From a virus: a stretch of 40,620 bases of DNA. A model generated the notes under the pieces. It made no database searches. It was not told where the DNA came from and saw only the letters and a program-made list of their open reading frames with translations. This document shows, one piece after another, positions 37,641 to 40,620 of this stretch. Position 1 is the stretch's first letter, and each line of letters begins with the position of its first letter. The DNA is taken from positions 1 through 40,620 of IMG/VR virus record IMGVR_UViG_3300045973_000059; one strand, written 5' to 3'. The translations under genes were made by a program, and so were the position numbers.

Positions 37641-38677
37641 TAGCCGATTTCAAAGAATGGTGGCATTTCGTAACGACTCTGCATATCTTCCTCAATATGA
37701 CGAATCTCTTCCACAGCCTCATCGTAAATCTCTTTACCATTGAGGGTTACCCCACCCGGAAGCTGAATCTTGTCAAACTTCTTCATGTTGTTGCCCCACT
37801 GACGCTTGATGAGAGCCGTGGTGTATCTCTTGAGGAAGAGGTCGTTGTACACCTTGGTGTTCTGCTCTGGATCAAGGATGCGGTAAACCTCTGCCATAAT
37901 GTAGGTGTTGGGGGTCAGGGCTTCCGGCCAATTCATGTCAATGTGTAGCTGACTGTCTTTACGGCTGAAGCGGATACTGCGCTCTCCGGGGAGCATCATG
38001 TCAAGCAAGCTCAAGTGCTGTTTGACCTGTGCGTAATAGATAAGATCAGTACTCATGAGGTCATACATATCATTCAGACGGAACTGGTAGACAACGTCAA
38101 AGATGTTACGGGTGTTCATGCCAGCCGTTCCCGGCCCCAAAATGAAGATTCTTGTGATGCCAAGAACACCATCGGCAATCTCCAAATACTGCTTATCCCA
38201 ATTACCCAAAAAGAAAGCGTTGGTTGGAACAAGTTGGAGGGTGGCCCCTGAGACACTTCCGGTGATCACTTCCCCGTCCACAAAGGTTCCCTGCGTCTGT
38301 TTTAGCTGAATGACCGACTCGGAGAAGACTTGCTTGTTCAGGGTGTAATCCATGGTGAAATCTTTGCCATAGTACTTGGCGTATGCCCCTGAAGTCTGCC
38401 CCGTGAGAATTTCCCCCGGAGACAAAAGGTTGGCGTCTGGGGTGGTCAGGGTCAGCTTGGATGCCTCAATCATGGTCTTCAAGTACATACGTTCCGTACC
38501 ATCAAAATGGTATTCTTGGAAGTATTCAATGGCATCCTGAACCCTATCTTCCACCTGATCATCATCCAAGTTAATCTCAATTACAGGTGCGCCCAAACGC
38601 CGCAAGCAATAATCCTTCAATTGCTGGCGGGAAGACATGTGAATGGGGGTGGGTGTTACACTTGGAAATGGGGGCAT
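37640..38677 (-). CDS. 13: Neck protein, gp13
   Basis: A 345-residue neck protein (T4 gp13 has 309). The start region SRQQLKDYCLRRLGAPVIEI, then NLDDDQVEDRVQDAIEYFQE, then YHFDGTERMYL, matches T4 gp13, as do KRYTTALIKRQWGNNMKKFD and the end IQLPGGVTLNGKEIYDEAVE. An insertion at about residues 83-155 carries two copies of a short motif (GEILTGQTSGA and GEVITGSVSGA) typical of small phage beta-modules. This accounts for the extra length. A CATAAATA late box lies upstream. Confidence 0.93.
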   Translation of the reverse strand: MPPFPSVTPTPIHMSSRQQLKDYCLRRLGAPVIEINLDDDQVEDRVQDAIEYFQEYHFDGTERMYLKTMIEASKLTLTTPDANLLSPGEILTGQTSGAYAKYYGKDFTMDYTLNKQVFSESVIQLKQTQGTFVDGEVITGSVSGATLQLVPTNAFFLGNWDKQYLEIADGVLGITRIFILGPGTAGMNTRNIFDVVYQFRLNDMYDLMSTDLIYYAQVKQHLSLLDMMLPGERSIRFSRKDSQLHIDMNWPEALTPNTYIMAEVYRILDPEQNTKVYNDLFLKRYTTALIKRQWGNNMKKFDKIQLPGGVTLNGKEIYDEAVEEIRHIEEDMQSRYEMPPFFEIG

Positions 38678-38703
38678 GAAAATCCTTTAAAGGGGATATT
38701 ATC

Positions 38704-38711
38704 TATTTATG
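38704..38711 (-). promoter_or_regulatory. T4-type late promoter box (CATAAATA) for gene 13
   Basis: CATAAATA on the minus strand lies 27 bases before the gene 13 ATG, next to the stop of the AT-rich upstream gene. It would start the 13-14-15 late transcript. Confidence 0.65.
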
Positions 38712-38714
38712 AAA

Positions 38715-39389
38715 TTACACATCAGTAATATGGCCACTGATGGCAACTTGAATGGCATTTCCAGCACTTGCAATCATGGCTAGTTTTTCACCTTCTGTTG
38801 CATCTGTGGAACATGATAAATCATATTCGTTTAAAGCTGGAATGATAATATCTGTTCGAAGGCGAGGGTTGAGAAATGGGTCTATTCCAATAAGAAAAGA
38901 TATGGTTACTTCTTGATCTAATGTATTAATACATTGAAATCTCCTAACGTCGGCAATTTTTCCTGATTCTACAACATGATATACAATCTCACCTTCTGGA
39001 ACTTTCAAAACCGACAAATATACATAAATATTATCTTTAGAATCTATGGGATCAGCAATCAAAGCAATATGTTGACTTCCCCAAAATAAGAACGATTCTC
39101 CTTGTGGACCCGGAATATAGAGTTGATCAAGGGTTGTGGGAATTTCTGATGCTACAGTATCAGGAGAAATAATGGATACTGATAATTCTTTCATTTCATC
39201 GTTTGTAGGTTGATATTTTACAATAAGAGGAGAGTTATTTATTGTTTTTTCTAATATTAAAGAATCTTGTTTTTCTTGAAGAATATAGTCAACTGATGCT
39301 TGAATTTTTGGTGAAAGACTCCTTTTCATTATACTTGCAAGTACTGGATTCCATTCTGTCGTATTCTTCAATTGTATTGCTTTTGCCAT
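38715..39389 (-). CDS. AT-rich gene of unknown function, probably virion-associated
   Basis: I choose the ATG at 39389 (MAKAIQLKNTTEWNPVLASI) because GGAGA lies upstream. The longer frame begins with a low-complexity Ser- and Tyr-rich stretch and overlaps the repeat gene. The 224-residue product has an N-terminal helical part and then beta-rich sequence: TTLDQLYIPGPQGESFLFWG, then NIYVYLSVLKVPEGEIVYHV, then EVTISFLIGIDPFLNPRLRT. No family is recognised. The coding sequence is markedly AT-rich compared with genes 13 to 23, suggesting recent transfer. Its place between a repeat protein and the neck genes suggests a structural or surface role. Confidence 0.7.
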   Translation of the reverse strand: MAKAIQLKNTTEWNPVLASIMKRSLSPKIQASVDYILQEKQDSLILEKTINNSPLIVKYQPTNDEMKELSVSIISPDTVASEIPTTLDQLYIPGPQGESFLFWGSQHIALIADPIDSKDNIYVYLSVLKVPEGEIVYHVVESGKIADVRRFQCINTLDQEVTISFLIGIDPFLNPRLRTDIIIPALNEYDLSCSTDATEGEKLAMIASAGNAIQVAISGHITDV

Positions 39390-39417
39390 GATAATTCTCC
39401 ATGAGTAGTGTCTTCTA

Positions 39418-39425
39418 TATTTAGT
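39418..39425 (-). promoter_or_regulatory. Possible degenerate late promoter box
   Basis: ACTAAATA on the minus strand, six of eight matches to the late consensus, lies 29 bases before the ATG at 39389. The spacing fits the other late boxes, but the match is weak. Confidence 0.3.
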
Positions 39426-39430
39426 CAGAA

Positions 39431-40620
39431 TTACAAATGACTTGGAGTAGGAGTAATTGATGGTGTAACTGTAGGAAAAAATGAATGAAAGATTGCTATT
39501 TCGTTCCATTTTTTAATATTTCCAATTATAATTCCATTAATCATTTTAATAGAGGAAATATCAAGACCATTGATTGATTTTACAAATATTGTTGATGATG
39601 AAGGGGTAACAGATGGTGTTGGTGTGGCTTCAGGAGTTACAGATGGAGTTAATGTAATACTAGGTGTGACTGATGGGGTCAATGTAATGCTAGGTGTGAC
39701 TGATGATGTGATCGATGGGGTGATCGACAGAGTCGTTGATGGTGTTATTGACGGTGTCACCGATGGGGTCAAGGTAATACTAGGCGTGATTGACGGCGTG
39801 ATCGATGGAGTTACAGACGGTGTTAAGGTAATGCTAGGCGTGATTGACGGTGTGATTGACGGCGTCACCGATGGGGTCAAGGTAATGCTAGGCGTGACTG
39901 ATGGTGTCAAGGTAATGCTAGGAGTTATTGATGAAGTAATAGATGGTGTGATCGACGGTGTCATCGATGGGGTCAAGGTAATACTAGGCGTGACTGACGG
40001 CGTGATTGACGGTGTGATTGACGGCGTCACCGATGGGGTCAAGGTAATACTAGGCGTGACTGACGGCGTGATTGACGGTGTGATTGATGGTGTCAGCGTA
40101 ATTGATGGTGTTGCTCCCGGAGATTTAGAAGGTGTAATAGATGGTGTGATCGACGGCGTCACTGATGGGGTCAATGTAATGCTAGGTGTGACTGATGGTG
40201 TTAAGGTAATGCTAGGCGTGACTGACGGCGTGATCGACGGGGTCACTGATGGGGTCAAGGTAATACTAGGTGTGACTGACGGGGTGATTGACGGCGTGAT
40301 TGACGGCGTCACTGATGGGGTCAAGGTAATACTAGGTGTGACTGACGGAGTGATTGACGGTGTGATCGATGGCGTCACTGATGGAGTCAAGGTAATGCTA
40401 GGCGTGACTGACGGGGTGATCGACGGGGTCACTGACGGCGTCAAGGTAATGCTAGGCGTGACTGACGGTGTGATCGACGGGGTCACAGACGGAGTCAAGG
40501 TAATGCTAGGCGTGACTGACGGCGTGATCGACGGAGTCACTGACGGAGTCAAGGTAATGCTAGGAGTGATTGACGGAGTCACTGACGGAGTCAAGGTAAT
40601 GCTAGGAGTGATTGACGGCG
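39431..40620 (-). CDS. Giant Thr-Pro-Ser repeat protein (partial, N-terminus outside window)
   Basis: The frame is open from the window edge to a stop at 39431, giving at least 396 residues. About 340 of them are TPSV or TPSI tetrapeptides arranged in longer units that end in TL ([18 protein letters not shown]). The C-terminus leaves the repeat with [20 protein letters not shown] and [12 protein letters not shown], an ING/IK pattern seen at the ends of phage and bacterial surface proteins. It then returns to [13 protein letters not shown]. Such mucin-like chains are extended and rigid. A fibre, stalk or virion-surface role is likely, and the linkers of the four small paralogs at 34410-36102 are the same kind of sequence. 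The true start is not visible, and in-frame TTG codons within the repeats should not be taken as starts. Confidence 0.8.
   Translation of the reverse strand, partial: PSITPSITLTPSVTPSITPSITLTPSVTPSITPSVTPSITLTPSVTPSITPSVTPSITLTPSVTPSITPSVTPSITLTPSVTPSITPSITPSVTPSITLTPSVTPSITPSITPSVTPSITLTPSVTPSITPSVTPSITLTPSVTPSITLTPSVTPSITPSITPSKSPGATPSITLTPSITPSITPSVTPSITLTPSVTPSITPSITPSVTPSITLTPSMTPSITPSITSSITPSITLTPSVTPSITLTPSVTPSITPSITPSITLTPSVTPSITPSITPSITLTPSVTPSITPSTTLSITPSITSSVTPSITLTPSVTPSITLTPSVTPEATPTPSVTPSSSTIFVKSINGLDISSIKMINGIIIGNIKKWNEIAIFHSFFPTVTPSITPTPSHL
39600..40620. repeat. Coding tandem repeat array (12-base subunits in 42-, 54- and 66-base units)
   Basis: The core TCAAGGTAATGCTAGG or a close variant recurs at 40201, 40255, 40321, 40387, 40441, 40495, 40549 and 40591. 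The spacings are 54, 66, 66, 54, 54, 54 and 42 bases. Each equals a whole number of 12-base TPSx codon blocks plus a 6-base TL block, so length changes preserve the frame. The array runs off the window edge. Confidence 0.95.

Noticed and set aside
40592-40594. TTG as the start of the giant repeat gene
   Set aside because: The frame remains open with the same TPS repeat to the window edge, so the gene begins outside the window.
39600-40620. Regular repeats that could suggest a CRISPR array
   Set aside because: There are no unique spacers between repeats, the unit is a multiple of codons and the whole stretch is one open frame encoding TPS repeats.

Overview
This window is the core of a T4-superfamily myovirus genome. 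Gene content and gene order both show it. A complete T4-type replication, recombination and late-transcription set (uvsY, uvsW, 55, 47, 46, 45, 44, 62, regA, 43, uvsX, 41) sits beside a complete T4-type head, neck and packaging set (13, 14, 15, 16, 17, 18, 19, 20, 67/68-like genes, 21, 22, 23). Every convincing protein gene is on the minus strand, so transcription runs from high to low coordinates. The proteins are well diverged from T4. The accessory content (Sm-like protein, ClpP-like protease, peptide deformylase, 6-pyruvoyl-tetrahydropterin-synthase-like protein) resembles the marine and alphaproteobacterial T4-like groups more than the coliphages. The host cannot be named from this window.

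Layout, right to left along transcription. (1) 40620-38715: the end of a very long Thr-Pro-Ser repeat protein cut by the window edge, then an AT-rich gene of unknown function. (2) 38677-36102: neck and tail-completion genes 13, 14 and 15. (3) 36102-34410: a cassette of four paralogous small proteins between 15 and 16, genes that are adjacent in T4. Each has a short conserved N-terminus followed by a TPS-repeat linker. (4) 34398-21728: terminase, sheath, tube, portal, prohead core, protease, scaffold and major capsid, closed by a hairpin terminator. (5) 21513-20923: a tail-tube-like gene. (6) 20838-7510: recombination and replication genes interleaved with small accessory genes, read from a strong sigma-70-type promoter at about 20870-20896. 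(7) 7436-1566: DNA polymerase, UvsX and helicase behind a second sigma-70-type promoter. (8) 1531-1: a putative metalloprotease and small early-type genes.

Two promoter classes are visible. TTGACA-N17-TAnnnT promoters precede uvsY and gene 43, with a weaker one at 832-860, and inverted repeats overlap the first two. T4-type late boxes (TATAAATA or CATAAATA) precede capsid, scaffold, tail-tube-like, sheath, the paralog cassette, gene 13 and the metalloprotease gene. This fits the gene for a gp55-type late sigma factor at 17890-18450. One sigma-70-type promoter (21547-21575) points the other way, on the plus strand, and has no gene behind it.

The genes are tightly packed, with many ATGA and TAATG overlaps implying translational coupling. 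No stretch longer than 300 bases lacks a gene. The largest gaps are 21514-21727 and 32191-32329, and both hold promoters. I saw no tRNA gene, insertion sequence or CRISPR array. The least conventional content is the TPS-repeat paralog cassette with the giant repeat gene, a SET-domain protein, a 116-residue protein sharing permuted motifs with the major capsid protein, two Sm-like paralogs, and the orphan plus-strand promoter.
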